Assembly (NCBI RefSeq): GCF_037893185.1
Contig: NZ_CP140772.1
Coordinates: 1,054,001-1,118,000 of the forward strand
Direction: 5' to 3'
Source: Chitinophaga sp. 180180018-3
GTDB taxonomy: Bacteria; Bacteroidota; Bacteroidia; Chitinophagales; Chitinophagaceae
Length of the DNA stretch: 64,000 nt
The notes beneath the pieces were generated by a model. It saw only the letters and a list, made by a program, of their open reading frames with translations, did not search any database and had not been told where the DNA came from. The position numbers and the translations under genes were made by a program. Shown in pieces: positions 18,836-27,897 of this stretch; position 1 is the stretch's first letter, and each line of letters starts with the position of its first letter.

Positions 18836-21800
18836 ATGTTAAGAAGATTTATCGAACGGCCGGTATTATCAACGGTTGTTTCTGTGATATTGCTGCTACT
18901 GGGAGGAATCTCCCTGTCGTCGCTGCCGGTTACCCTGTTTCCGCCTATTGCGCCCCCGAGCGTGCAGGTAACAGCTGCTTACCCCGGTGCTAATGCCGAG
19001 GTAGTGGCACGCGCTGTGGCCAATCCCATAGAGGAGGCCGTGAATGGGGTGGAAAATATGAGTTATATGACTTCCAACTCCAACAGCGATGGTAGTTATA
19101 TCCTGACCGTCTACTTTAAACAGGGAACTGATCCGGATATTGATGCGGTGAACGTACAGAACCGCGTGTCCAAAGCCAACAGCCAGCTTCCCCAGGAAGT
19201 AATACAGGCGGGTATTTCCACGCAGAAAGTACAGAACAGCTTCCTGATGTTTGCAGCCTTGTATGCGGAAGACAGTACCAAGTACAACGAATTGTTCCTG
19301 GAAAACTACCTGAAAATAAATGTCATTCCTCAATTACAACGTATCCCGGGAATTGCGCAGGCACAGCTGATCAGTAACAAGGACTATTCCATGCGTATCT
19401 GGCTGAAACCCGACCGGCTTGCGGCCAATAACCTTGGGCCCCAGGACGTGCTGAACGCCATCAAAGGACAGAATATAGAAGCCGCCCCGGGCCGCCTGGG
19501 ACAGGGAAGTAAGGAGTCGTTTGAATACGTGATCAAATACAAGGGCAAGCTGAATCAGAGTGAAGAATATGAAAATATGGTCATCAAGGCCAATAACGAT
19601 GGCTCGGTACTGCGTCTGAAAGATGTAGCCCGCGTGGAATTGGGCGCCTATACATATACTTCTCTCAATAAACTCAATGGCAAACCTACCGCCGGATTTG
19701 GGGTTACCCAGACTCCGGAGTCCAATGCCAACGAAATTCTTACTGAGCTGGAACGTCAGCTGGACGAGTTTTCGCAAGGACTGCCTGCAGGCATGAAGCT
19801 GAAAATAGTTTACAACTCAAAGAACTTCCTCGACGCCTCCATTGCCCAGGTAAAGGAAACCCTCATCATTGCGTTCATACTGGTGGCTTTCGTGGTATTC
19901 ATTTTCCTGCAGGATCTCCGTTCTACGTTGATTCCGGTAATAGCCGTTCCCGTAGCCATTATTGGTACCTTTTTCTTCCTCCAGATATTGGGCTTCAGCA
20001 TTAACCTGCTGACCCTGTTTGCCCTGGTATTGGCCATTGGTATTGTGGTGGATGATGCTATTGTGGTAGTGGAAGCCGTGCACTCGAAAATGGAGCGGGA
20101 ACACCTGCCGGCCAGGGAAGCTACTATTCATGCCATGAGTGAAATATCGGGTGCTATTATTTCTATCACCCTGGTAATGGCGGCTGTATTTATACCGGTG
20201 AGCTTTATGAAAGGCCCTGCCGGTGTGTTCTACAAGCAATTTTCATTTACACTGGCCATTGCTATTATTATTTCCGCTGTCAACGCGTTAACGCTGAGCC
20301 CGGCCCTCACTGCGCTTTTTCTGAAAAATCCGCATACAGAAGGGGAAAAGAAAAAGGGATTCGGTGAGCGCTTCTTTGCTGCGTTTAATGCCGGATTTAA
20401 TGCGATGACTAACCGGTATATCCGCAGCCTGAAGTTCCTGATCGCCAACAGATGGGTGGCCATAGCCGGACTGGTAATCGTGGCCATAGCCAGCTTTGTA
20501 CTGGTACAAACAACGCCCACCGGGTTTATTCCGGATGAAGATCAGGGCTTTGTTATCGCTGTTACGCAAACGCCGGGAGGTAGCTCCCTGAACAGAACTA
20601 TTGCCGCTACCGACAAAATAGCAAAGGTGGTAGAAGGTGATGGCTCTGCGGATTTAATATGGAATGCCAATGGGATGAACTTCGTAACGAATGCATTTGC
20701 TTCACCTAATGCGGCTGTTTTTATCAGGTTGAAAGATCGGAAAGACAGAGGACTGGTAAAAGATCCGGAAGCTATCGCCGGCCGGCTTACTGGTAAAACA
20801 GGCCAGGTGAATGATGCCTTCACCGCGTTTGTGAATTTCCCCACCATACAGGGGTTCGGTAACGTGAGCGGGGTGGAAGTAACCATGCAGGACCGGAGCA
20901 ACGGCCGGCTCGATCAACTGGCCATGAACGCCTGGGGCTTCATTGGCGCATTGAGCCAGAGTAAAGCAGTAGCCGCCGCATTCACCACCTTCAATACCAA
21001 TAATCCACAGTACAACATCGAGGTAGATAATATAAAAGCAGAGCAGCTGGGCATATCCTCCGCCGATCTGATGAATACCCTGCAAATCTATTATGGCAGT
21101 AGCTTTGTGTCCGACTTTAACAGGTTCGGTAAATACTACCGCGTGATGGCACAGGCAGATATTCCCTACCGTCAGGACGTAAACTCTCTGGATGCCATTT
21201 ATGTGAAAAACAACCAGGGCCAGATGGTACCTGCAAGTACGGTGGCGAAGTTTAACCGTGTATTCGGCCCTGAAACCGTTACCCGTAATAACTTATACAA
21301 TGCGGTTCAAATACAGGTGATTCCCAAACCAGGATTCAGTACCGGCGATGTGATCAGAACAGTACAGGAAACTGCTAAAAAAGCACTGCCCAAAGGATAT
21401 GCTTACGAGTTTACCGGCATCAGCCGGGAAGAAATTAAGGCCGGTAATCAGACCACTTTCATTTTCCTGTTAAGTGTACTGTTTGTTTATTTTCTGCTGG
21501 CCGCCCAGTATGAAAGCTATATCCTGCCACTCGCCGTTATCCTCACGGTTCCCACAGGTATACTGGGGGTGTTTGCCTTCATTGGTTTCGCAGGGTTGCA
21601 GAACAATATCTATGTACAGATCGGATTGATTATGCTGGTAGGGCTCCTGGCTAAAAATGCCATCCTGATTATTGAGTTTGCTGTGCAACGGCGGAGAGCC
21701 GGCCAGTCGCTCATACAATCCGCCCTGGAAGCTGCACAACTGAGGTTACGCCCCATACTCATGACTTCGTTTGCCTTTATAGTTGGTATGATGCCGCTGA

Positions 21801-21994
21801 TATTCACGCAGGGAGCATCCGCTAAGGGAAACCATTCCATTGGATGGAGCACCATAGGAGGAATGCTGTCCGGAGTAGTATTGGGGATATTCATTATCCC
21901 GGTATTGTTCGTCATTTTCCAATACCTGCAGGAGAAAGTGTCTGCCAGAAAGGCTGCTGCCAATAGACAGCCTCAGGTGGAGCTGGCCCGGTAA
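18836..21994 (+). CDS. RND multidrug efflux permease, AcrB/MexB (HAE1) family
   Basis: The 1052-residue length is standard for the HAE1 family. It begins Met-Leu-Arg-Arg-Phe-Ile-Glu-Arg-Pro, followed by the first transmembrane helix. A large periplasmic loop runs from about 35 to 335, helices 2-6 follow, a second periplasmic loop runs from about 560 to 870, and helices 8-12 end the protein. The proton-relay pair is present as Asp406-Asp407 in Gly-Ile-Val-Val-Asp-Asp-Ala-Ile-Val-Val-Val-Glu. The typical Gly-Phe-Ile-Pro-Asp-Glu-Asp-Gln-Gly motif opens the second half. It works as a proton-driven trimer in the inner membrane, exporting toxic compounds through the adaptor and channel encoded beside it. 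Confidence 0.95.
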   Translation: MLRRFIERPVLSTVVSVILLLLGGISLSSLPVTLFPPIAPPSVQVTAAYPGANAEVVARAVANPIEEAVNGVENMSYMTSNSNSDGSYILTVYFKQGTDPDIDAVNVQNRVSKANSQLPQEVIQAGISTQKVQNSFLMFAALYAEDSTKYNELFLENYLKINVIPQLQRIPGIAQAQLISNKDYSMRIWLKPDRLAANNLGPQDVLNAIKGQNIEAAPGRLGQGSKESFEYVIKYKGKLNQSEEYENMVIKANNDGSVLRLKDVARVELGAYTYTSLNKLNGKPTAGFGVTQTPESNANEILTELERQLDEFSQGLPAGMKLKIVYNSKNFLDASIAQVKETLIIAFILVAFVVFIFLQDLRSTLIPVIAVPVAIIGTFFFLQILGFSINLLTLFALVLAIGIVVDDAIVVVEAVHSKMEREHLPAREATIHAMSEISGAIISITLVMAAVFIPVSFMKGPAGVFYKQFSFTLAIAIIISAVNALTLSPALTALFLKNPHTEGEKKKGFGERFFAAFNAGFNAMTNRYIRSLKFLIANRWVAIAGLVIVAIASFVLVQTTPTGFIPDEDQGFVIAVTQTPGGSSLNRTIAATDKIAKVVEGDGSADLIWNANGMNFVTNAFASPNAAVFIRLKDRKDRGLVKDPEAIAGRLTGKTGQVNDAFTAFVNFPTIQGFGNVSGVEVTMQDRSNGRLDQLAMNAWGFIGALSQSKAVAAAFTTFNTNNPQYNIEVDNIKAEQLGISSADLMNTLQIYYGSSFVSDFNRFGKYYRVMAQADIPYRQDVNSLDAIYVKNNQGQMVPASTVAKFNRVFGPETVTRNNLYNAVQIQVIPKPGFSTGDVIRTVQETAKKALPKGYAYEFTGISREEIKAGNQTTFIFLLSVLFVYFLLAAQYESYILPLAVILTVPTGILGVFAFIGFAGLQNNIYVQIGLIMLVGLLAKNAILIIEFAVQRRRAGQSLIQSALEAAQLRLRPILMTSFAFIVGMMPLIFTQGASAKGNHSIGWSTIGGMLSGVVLGIFIIPVLFVIFQYLQEKVSARKAAANRQPQVELAR

Positions 21995-22030
21995 ACCAGG
22001 TTTTATAAACACACATGAATTTTGTTTAAG

Positions 22031-23440
22031 ATGAATACAAAGAAATATACCGGTTACTTTACGCTGGTCTTGTCCGCACTTATTGTATTGGCGGCGTGTA
22101 AAGTAACCAAAGATTATAAACGGCCGGATCTGAACCTGCCGGAGCAGTACCGGGGTGCCACTTTCAGCGACACCTCTTCTGTAGCGGATATTGAATGGAA
22201 AACATTTTTTACTGAGCCCGCTTTACAGGCGCTGATACAAAAAGGTATCGAACATAACAGTGACCTGCTCACGGCTATAAAAAATATAGAAATATCCGAT
22301 CAGCAACTGAAACAGGCCAAAGTATCGTGGACTCCCCAGGTGAATGCACAGGCGTCGGGCCAGTATAACAGGTTTTCGAAGAATACCTTCAATGGGTTGT
22401 TTTTGACGCAGAACCACCTTGAGGACTATCTTGCCCAAATAAATGTTACCTGGGAAGCAGGTATCTGGGGAAAAATAAAGCGGCAGAAAGAAGCGGCACT
22501 CGATCAATATCTTCAGACATATGAGGCTAAGGAAGCAGTACAAACGCAGGTAGTGTCGAATATAGCCAAGGGCTTTTATAACCTGCTCATGCTCGATAAA
22601 CAACTGGGTATAGCCAAAACAAGTTTGTTGCTGAGCGATAGTACCCTGCGGTTTACCCGGCTGCTAAAGGATGCCGGCAATGCTTCGCAATTGTCCATCG
22701 ATCAGACGCTGGCTCAACGGCAAAGTGTAGCCAACCTTATCCCGCAGATTGAACAGGGGATCCAGTTACAGGAAAATGCCCTGCAGTTGCTTACCGGTCA
22801 ATATCCGGGAGAGATAGCCAGAAGCATTCAGCTTACTAACATCACCGTTCCGGCCAGTTTGCCTGTTGGGTTGCCTGCTTCCATCGTAAGCCGGAGGCCC
22901 GACGTGAAGTCCGCAGAATCCGCGGTAATGGCGGCCAATGCAGAGGTAGGGGTGGCTGCAGCCAACATGTATCCTCAACTCACCATCACCGCCGGTGGTG
23001 GTGTAGAGGCTATGAAATTCAGCAACTGGTTTACTATGCCGGGTTCCCTGTTCGGGATTGTTACAGGCGCCGTTGCACAGCCCATTTTTAACCGGCGGCA
23101 ACTGAAAACCCGCTTTGAAGTGGCCAAACTGAAAAGAGAGCAATCGGTGATTGCATTTCGCCAGAGCGTGCTGGGAGCGGTTGGAGAAGTGGCGGATGCG
23201 CTGGTGCAGATAGATAAATTAAAACAACAGGAACAGGTCACCAATGTACAGGTAACTGCACTTCATGATGCTATCAGTCACTCGTTACTGATGTACAAAA
23301 GTGATATGGCTACCTACCTGGATGTTATTACAGCCCAGAGCAATGCCCTGCAGGCCGATCTGAGCCTGGCTACCATCCGCAGCAATACGCTGATAGCGGT
23401 GGTAGAGCTGTACCGGAGCGCTGGTGGCGGCTGGAAATAA
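22031..23440 (+). CDS. Outer-membrane efflux channel lipoprotein, NodT/OprM family
   Basis: The start is taken at ATG 22031 rather than the TTG at 22022, since it gives a good lipoprotein signal ending Leu-Ala-Ala-Cys (Cys23). The 469-residue protein contains two OEP repeats, with the usual Trp-Lys-Thr-Phe-Phe-Thr-Glu-Pro-Ala-Leu start, long Ala/Gln-rich helices, Arg-Arg-Pro-Asp-Val in the middle, and Tyr-Leu-Asp-Val-Ile-Thr-Ala-Gln near the end. It should form the trimeric TolC-like tunnel of the pump. It follows the permease by 36 bp and closes the operon before a strong terminator. Confidence 0.93.
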   Translation: MNTKKYTGYFTLVLSALIVLAACKVTKDYKRPDLNLPEQYRGATFSDTSSVADIEWKTFFTEPALQALIQKGIEHNSDLLTAIKNIEISDQQLKQAKVSWTPQVNAQASGQYNRFSKNTFNGLFLTQNHLEDYLAQINVTWEAGIWGKIKRQKEAALDQYLQTYEAKEAVQTQVVSNIAKGFYNLLMLDKQLGIAKTSLLLSDSTLRFTRLLKDAGNASQLSIDQTLAQRQSVANLIPQIEQGIQLQENALQLLTGQYPGEIARSIQLTNITVPASLPVGLPASIVSRRPDVKSAESAVMAANAEVGVAAANMYPQLTITAGGGVEAMKFSNWFTMPGSLFGIVTGAVAQPIFNRRQLKTRFEVAKLKREQSVIAFRQSVLGAVGEVADALVQIDKLKQQEQVTNVQVTALHDAISHSLLMYKSDMATYLDVITAQSNALQADLSLATIRSNTLIAVVELYRSAGGGWK

Positions 23441-23470
23441 TTCAAATAATTTTGTTGATTTCAGTGTACG

Positions 23471-23498
23471 GGCGCCCCCTTTCCAGGGGGGCCTTTTT
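23471..23498 (+). terminator. Rho-independent terminator of the efflux operon
   Basis: A GC-rich stem (GGCGCCCCCT pairing with AGGGGGGCC, one bulged base, TTCC loop) is followed by TTTTT at 23494-23498. It lies 30 bp after the channel gene stop. Shape and position are classical. Confidence 0.85.
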
Positions 23499-23547
23499 AA
23501 AGTTTAACCGCGGATGAAGTACCCGTTATTTTGTATCAGTTTTCAGT

Positions 23548-23588
23548 ACTTTTGTATAAATACCAGGTCGGTATCCGGCCTAATTTTG
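23548..23588 (+). promoter_or_regulatory. Promoter of the AraC gene, sharing an element with the tetR promoter
   Basis: TAATTTTG at 23581-23588 matches TAnnTTTG. ACTTTTGTATAAATA at 23548-23562 is identical over 15 bases to the element in front of tetR (16790-16804), and its distance to the -7 box is 33 against 34. ATACC-AGGTC-GGTAT at 23560-23574 is a short inverted repeat inside the promoter that could be an operator. Confidence 0.5.
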
Positions 23589-23644
23589 CTTCGCTCTTAA
23601 CCATACACCTGAAACGCTGAATTAATCTTCAAAAAAACCGGCAA

Positions 23645-24526
23645 ATGAATATCGAAGAATTTACCGACAAGTTCAGTTGCGTAGCCCAGGAGCACCCCCT
23701 ACTGACCGTCTGCAGATCTACTCCCAAAACAAAATGCAGTACAGACCAGCAATTTACCCTGAACTTTTATTCTATTATTCTCAATAAACATAAATCGGGT
23801 GTTTTCCAGTACGGCCGCACTAAATACGATGGCGATAATGGAAGCATGTACTTCATGAAGCCAGGGCAAACAATTATGGGCGAAAACCTGGAATGGGGAA
23901 TGGATGGATTCAATTTATCGTTCAAAGAAGACTACCTGGTCGGACATCCGTTGCACTCAGAAATTAAAAAGTACCGGTACTTCGATTATGAAGTAAATGA
24001 AGCCCTTCACCTTTCTCCCGGTGAGGAACAAACGATGAAGGAGCTTTATACCAAGATTGAAACGGAATACTTCAATAACCAGGACGAATTTTCGAGGGAA
24101 ATCATCCTTGGGCATATCGCTTCCATCCTGAGATATTCGCAACGATTTTATAAACGGCAATTCCTCCATCGCACTGAATTATCCGGGAAATTAATCAGCC
24201 GGTTTAATGAGCAGTTGCTAGCCTATTATGAAAGCGGACAGTTGTCGGAGTTTGGGCTGCCATCCGTAAAATATATGGCTAATCAACTGCACCTGTCGTC
24301 GCGTTATCTCAGCGATGTACTCAAGCAGGAAACCGGAAAAACAGCGATAGACCTGATACATACCTTTCTGATATCAGAAGCTAAAAACCTCCTGAAAGGA
24401 ACAGGTCTTTCTGTTTCAGAAATAGCCTACAGCCTTGGATTTGAAAATCATCCCTACTTCTCACGACTGTTTAAGCGTGTATCAGGAGTAACTCCGAATG
24501 AATTCAAAAACCAACCGCTGAACTAA
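23645..24526 (+). CDS. AraC-family transcriptional regulator
   Basis: The 293-residue protein has an N-terminal cupin-like sensor half with no clear match. The C-terminal AraC DNA-binding domain lies at about 205-290: first helix Val-Lys-Tyr-Met-Ala-Asn-Gln-Leu, Ser-Ser-Arg-Tyr-Leu-Ser-Asp-Val-Leu-Lys, and the second HTH Val-Ser-Glu-Ile-Ala-Tyr-Ser-Leu-Gly-Phe-Glu-Asn-His-Pro-Tyr-Phe-Ser-Arg-Leu-Phe-Lys. It is separated from the efflux operon by a terminator but shares a promoter element with it, so coordinated expression is possible. It may regulate the convergent oxidoreductase or the pump; the target is unknown. Confidence 0.85.
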   Translation: MNIEEFTDKFSCVAQEHPLLTVCRSTPKTKCSTDQQFTLNFYSIILNKHKSGVFQYGRTKYDGDNGSMYFMKPGQTIMGENLEWGMDGFNLSFKEDYLVGHPLHSEIKKYRYFDYEVNEALHLSPGEEQTMKELYTKIETEYFNNQDEFSREIILGHIASILRYSQRFYKRQFLHRTELSGKLISRFNEQLLAYYESGQLSEFGLPSVKYMANQLHLSSRYLSDVLKQETGKTAIDLIHTFLISEAKNLLKGTGLSVSEIAYSLGFENHPYFSRLFKRVSGVTPNEFKNQPLN

Positions 24527-24533
24527 CAGGCAA

Positions 24534-25490
24534 CTAATTCACATTCACTACCACTTTTCCCCTTGTGCGTCCGGTTGCGACCTGCTCATGGGCTTTTCCC
24601 ATTTCTTCAAACCGGTAAGCAGCTGATACATCAGACTTCAGTTCCTCCGCACCCAGCAGTGCGGCAAGGGATTCCATATCTTCGCCGTTAGAAGTCACAA
24701 GCATCCGCTGCAGATCTACGCGCTTATCTGCCGCAGCGCGTTTCAACTCCTCATCGGGGAAACTCCTCAAACTGATGAGGCAACCGCCTTCTTTCAGCGT
24801 TTTCAATGACCGCTCCAGGTGACCCGGCTCGGGAATGGCATCCACCACGATATCGGCATCGTGTACCAGTTCATCAAACGCCTGCTGATGATAATCGATA
24901 TGTTCATCGGCGCCGTAACCAAGTACTGCATCCTTTTTAGCGGCAGAAGAGCTGCCAATAACATAGGCGCCAAAATGTTTGGCTATCTGAACAGCATAGT
25001 GGCCTACGCCGCCGGCTGCCGAGTGGATCAGTACTTTGTCGCCTTTCTTTATTTTCCCGTATGTAACCAGTGCCTGCCACGCGGTGAGCGCCGCCAGGGT
25101 AGCTGCTGCTGCTGATTCATGGCTGATATTGGCGGGTTTAAGCGCCAAGTGGTTTTCCGGCACTGCGGTGTATACTGCATAAGCTTTACCGTGCCCCGGG
25201 AAGTTAGCCATACCAAATACTTCGTCGCCTGCCTTGAATCGGGTAACGGCCTTACCGGTGGCTTCCACCACGCCGGAAAGGTCCCAGCCTAAAATGATGT
25301 CTTCCCCTGCTTTGGGCTGCACGATATTCTTCAGCGAATCTTCTACCTTCCTGACCTGCACATCCACCGGGTTAATGCTGAGCGATCTGTTGCGAACCAG
25401 TACTTCGTTGTCGGCGATAGCCGGAACGGGTACTTCCCTGATATCGAGATTTTCTATACCTCCTGCCTGTTTTAATACGATTGCTTTCAT
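24534..25490 (-). CDS. NADP-dependent oxidoreductase, quinone-reductase (MDR) type
   Basis: The 318-residue protein has the GroES-like N-terminal domain (Ala-Gly-Glu-Asp-Ile-Ile-Leu-Gly-Trp-Asp-Leu-Ser-Gly-Val-Val near 62-75). Its Rossmann nucleotide-binding motif is His-Ser-Ala-Ala-Gly-Gly-Val-Gly-His-Tyr near 156-165. The Cys/His zinc ligands of alcohol dehydrogenases are absent, which points to the zinc-free quinone oxidoreductase branch of the MDR superfamily. These cytosolic enzymes use NADPH to reduce quinones or alpha,beta-unsaturated carbonyls. It is divergent from the next AraC gene with a 98-bp gap, a common arrangement for a regulator and its target. Confidence 0.87.
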   Translation of the reverse strand: MKAIVLKQAGGIENLDIREVPVPAIADNEVLVRNRSLSINPVDVQVRKVEDSLKNIVQPKAGEDIILGWDLSGVVEATGKAVTRFKAGDEVFGMANFPGHGKAYAVYTAVPENHLALKPANISHESAAAATLAALTAWQALVTYGKIKKGDKVLIHSAAGGVGHYAVQIAKHFGAYVIGSSSAAKKDAVLGYGADEHIDYHQQAFDELVHDADIVVDAIPEPGHLERSLKTLKEGGCLISLRSFPDEELKRAAADKRVDLQRMLVTSNGEDMESLAALLGAEELKSDVSAAYRFEEMGKAHEQVATGRTRGKVVVNVN

Positions 25491-25504
25491 ATGTTGTTGT
25501 ATTT

Positions 25505-25540
25505 TTTGTGATCTGATGAGTCAAAATTCCAATAAATTTG
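25505..25540 (+). promoter_or_regulatory. Promoter of the divergent AraC gene
   Basis: TAAATTTG at 25533-25540 matches the TAnnTTTG -7 box exactly. TTTG at 25505-25508 is a possible -33 element, 24 bases upstream. A start site near 25547 would support translation from the ATG at 25589 rather than the upstream frame from 25538. Confidence 0.5.
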
Positions 25541-25588
25541 TTGGGAGCTCTTGTACGAACAGGGGTACCTTTTGTAAAAATCAGGGTT

Positions 25589-26464
25589 ATGGAAGTGTTG
25601 AATCTTTTTAAGCCATTTGATATACTGTATGAAGATATAGACCACTGCCCGATGGGACAACACCGGAATAGTTTTTTCGAGCTGGTATATATCCTGAGTG
25701 GAACGGGTACGTTCCATAATAATCAGCATATATTTGAGTACGGACCGGAGCACCTGTTTCTGCTGATGCCGCAGGATATGCACTACACAAAAGTTAAAAC
25801 CAGAACTGCATTTGTATTCATCCGGTTCAATGGTATTTTCCTGGAACAGCAGCGAACAGCCAACGAGCGGGGCGGAATGGGCGATTGGGCCCGGAAGCTG
25901 GAATACATCTTCTTAAATAATCATCATTTCCCGGGCTGTATACTCTGTAACATGGACGATAAGCCGGTGGTAAATGCCCTGGTAAAAGCGCTGGTACGCG
26001 AATACGGTCAGGATCAGACGATGCGTAATGAAGTGATACAGCAGTTACTGAATACGATTATTACGATTGTGGCCCGTAATGTTGCCGAACTGCAACCTGC
26101 CAGAGGAGCAGCCGGCAATGAAACCGCTAATGAAATACTCAGCTATATTCATCAGCATATATACTCTCCCGGGCAACTCAGAATAGAAAAGCTGGCAGCC
26201 CGGTTCAACATCTCCCAACATTATATTAGTGAGTATGTGAAGAAACTAACGGGAGAAAGCATACAGCGGTATATTATCAACTACAAACTACGCCTGGTGG
26301 AAACCCGTTTGCAATACAGCAATATGCGGATGAGTGAAATAGTGGAGGAGCTTGGGTTTACAGACGAAAGTCACCTGAACCGCACGTTCCGGAAATATGC
26401 CGGCGTTAACCCTACTGAGTTCCGGAAAAAGAAGCATTACATGGCCAGCAACACTGCCACATAA
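25589..26464 (+). CDS. AraC-family transcriptional regulator
   Basis: I use the ATG at 25589; the frame is open from 25538, but that region overlaps the predicted promoter. The protein has an AraC cupin sensor domain: His-Arg-Asn-Ser-Phe-Phe-Glu-Leu-Val-Tyr-Ile-Leu-Ser-Gly-Thr-Gly near 25-40 and Leu-Phe-Leu-Leu-Met-Pro-Gln-Asp-Met-His near 60-70. A double HTH lies in the last 100 residues (Glu-Lys-Leu-Ala-Ala-Arg-Phe-Asn-Ile-Ser, then Met-Ser-Glu-Ile-Val-Glu-Glu-Leu-Gly-Phe and Arg-Thr-Phe-Arg-Lys-Tyr-Ala-Gly-Val-Asn-Pro). It probably controls the divergent oxidoreductase. Its 3' end overlaps the convergent hemolysin III gene by 28 bp. Confidence 0.87.
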   Translation: MEVLNLFKPFDILYEDIDHCPMGQHRNSFFELVYILSGTGTFHNNQHIFEYGPEHLFLLMPQDMHYTKVKTRTAFVFIRFNGIFLEQQRTANERGGMGDWARKLEYIFLNNHHFPGCILCNMDDKPVVNALVKALVREYGQDQTMRNEVIQQLLNTIITIVARNVAELQPARGAAGNETANEILSYIHQHIYSPGQLRIEKLAARFNISQHYISEYVKKLTGESIQRYIINYKLRLVETRLQYSNMRMSEIVEELGFTDESHLNRTFRKYAGVNPTEFRKKKHYMASNTAT

Positions 26465-27081
26465 TGGCAGATGGCGGCTGCCAGTACCAGCAGGTGCCAT
26501 ACGGCATGGGTATACGTATATTTATCCCACATATAGAAAACCACGCCCAATGTATATAAGCCGCCGCCGGTGGCCAGCATAACGATGACGGACAATGGCA
26601 GGCTATCGAAGAACCTGCGGCCACCTACTACCATGATCCAGCCCATGGCCAGGTAAATAATCGTGGAGATGATATCATATTTCCCCGTGAACCAGGATTT
26701 GAATATTACGCCCACCAGCGTCAGCCCCCATAATATCGACAGCAGCGTGATACCAAAGGCATTATTCATATACACCAGCAGAAAGGGCGTGTAAGTGCCG
26801 GCAATCAGGAAGTAAATGCTGATATGATCGAAAATGAGGAAGAGCCGTTTTACCCTTGTCTCCTGCGATAAATGATAGACGGTGGAATTAGTAAATAATA
26901 AAAGAAAACAGAAACTGTAGATACAGGCGCCTACGATGCCCGGTGTATTGCCATGTGTGGCTGCAATACCTGCCAGCATGGGCAGGGCGCTGATGCCGAA
27001 TATGATCCCCAGCCCGTGTATGAGCCCGTTTACTATCTCCTGTTTCCTGTTGTAGCCTGTCGCATTCGTAATAGTTACCAT
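26437..27081 (-). CDS. Hemolysin III/PAQR-family membrane protein
   Basis: The 214-residue protein has seven predicted membrane helices. The family signatures are present: Asn-Gly-Leu-Ile-His-Gly-Leu-Gly in helix 1, Ser-Thr-Val-Tyr-His-Leu-Ser before a conserved Phe-Asp-His-Ile-Ser-Ile-Tyr, and the final His-Ala-Val-Trp-His-Leu with His nine residues later. In PAQR proteins these His residues bind zinc and the fold resembles a ceramidase-like hydrolase. The bacterial function is not settled, and haemolysis is only a historical label. It stands alone and divergent from the sigma factor gene. Confidence 0.88.
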   Translation of the reverse strand: MVTITNATGYNRKQEIVNGLIHGLGIIFGISALPMLAGIAATHGNTPGIVGACIYSFCFLLLFTNSTVYHLSQETRVKRLFLIFDHISIYFLIAGTYTPFLLVYMNNAFGITLLSILWGLTLVGVIFKSWFTGKYDIISTIIYLAMGWIMVVGGRRFFDSLPLSVIVMLATGGGLYTLGVVFYMWDKYTYTHAVWHLLVLAAAICHYVAVLLAM

Positions 27082-27237
27082 TCTGCTGCTTTTTCTACCG
27101 TAAAATTAAGACAATAATCTGCAGGTGCCGCATTACTTTAATCTATCATAGTATTATTAAATTCAAATGGGGATATTGGTTCTCACCGTAAATAAGTGTA
27201 AGTTAGGCCGCTATTTATTCTTCAAAGCGGTACACCC

Positions 27238-27828
27238 TTGGAAAATAAACAAATTAACGAAATCACTATCCGGGAAGCCCTGATGAAGGGCAGCAGGGAG
27301 GCGCTGGGCGAGCTGTTTCTCCTGTATTATCCCCGTTTGCTCGGATACGCCTGTAAGTACGTTACCAGGGAAACCGCGGAAGATATCATCCAGGATGTTT
27401 TTATTCAGCTTCAGCAAAAAGGCATTGCCGGCGATATCAGGCAAACCATGCAGGGATACTTGTTCAGAGCGGTGCATAACAGTTGTGTAGACCATTTACG
27501 CCATGAAATGGTACACCGGCGGTACGTAGATAAAACCCTCACCTCATTATCCCTCGACGAAGCAGCCTGGTATGACCCTGAAAACGGTAAACAGAGCCTG
27601 TTGTTTGCGGGAGACGACCATCAGGTATGGAATGCTATAGAACAACTTCCACCCAAATGCCGCGCTATCCTCCAGCTGCGTTATAAAGACGGGCTGAAGA
27701 CCCGGGAAATATCCGGCATCATGGGGATATCCGCCCGTACTGTAGAAACACAGCTGTATAAAGCCATCCGTCTACTCCGTTCCAGTATCAGAAAAGTAAA
27801 ATTGTTCGTCTGGTCGTTTGTCCTTTAG
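27238..27828 (+). CDS. ECF RNA polymerase sigma factor (SusC/SusD-linked)
   Basis: The 196-residue protein has sigma region 2 at about 33-60 (Ala-Glu-Asp-Ile-Ile-Gln-Asp-Val-Phe-Ile-Gln-Leu) and region 4 at about 135-185 (Glu-Gln-Leu-Pro-Pro-Lys-Cys-Arg, then Lys-Thr-Arg-Glu-Ile-Ser-Gly-Ile-Met-Gly-Ile-Ser-Ala-Arg-Thr-Val-Glu). The start is TTG at 27238, since no ATG or GTG lies between it and the upstream stop at 27199; the next in-frame Met is inside the conserved part. It lies 69 bp before an anti-sigma gene and a SusC/SusD pair, the standard surface-signalling layout, and should transcribe that operon. Confidence 0.88.
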   Translation: MENKQINEITIREALMKGSREALGELFLLYYPRLLGYACKYVTRETAEDIIQDVFIQLQQKGIAGDIRQTMQGYLFRAVHNSCVDHLRHEMVHRRYVDKTLTSLSLDEAAWYDPENGKQSLLFAGDDHQVWNAIEQLPPKCRAILQLRYKDGLKTREISGIMGISARTVETQLYKAIRLLRSSIRKVKLFVWSFVL

Positions 27829-27897
27829 CAACACGCCCAAAAAATTTTTTTTGTCCACGTACGTAGATTTTATTCACTTATCCGTCTTTATTATATC

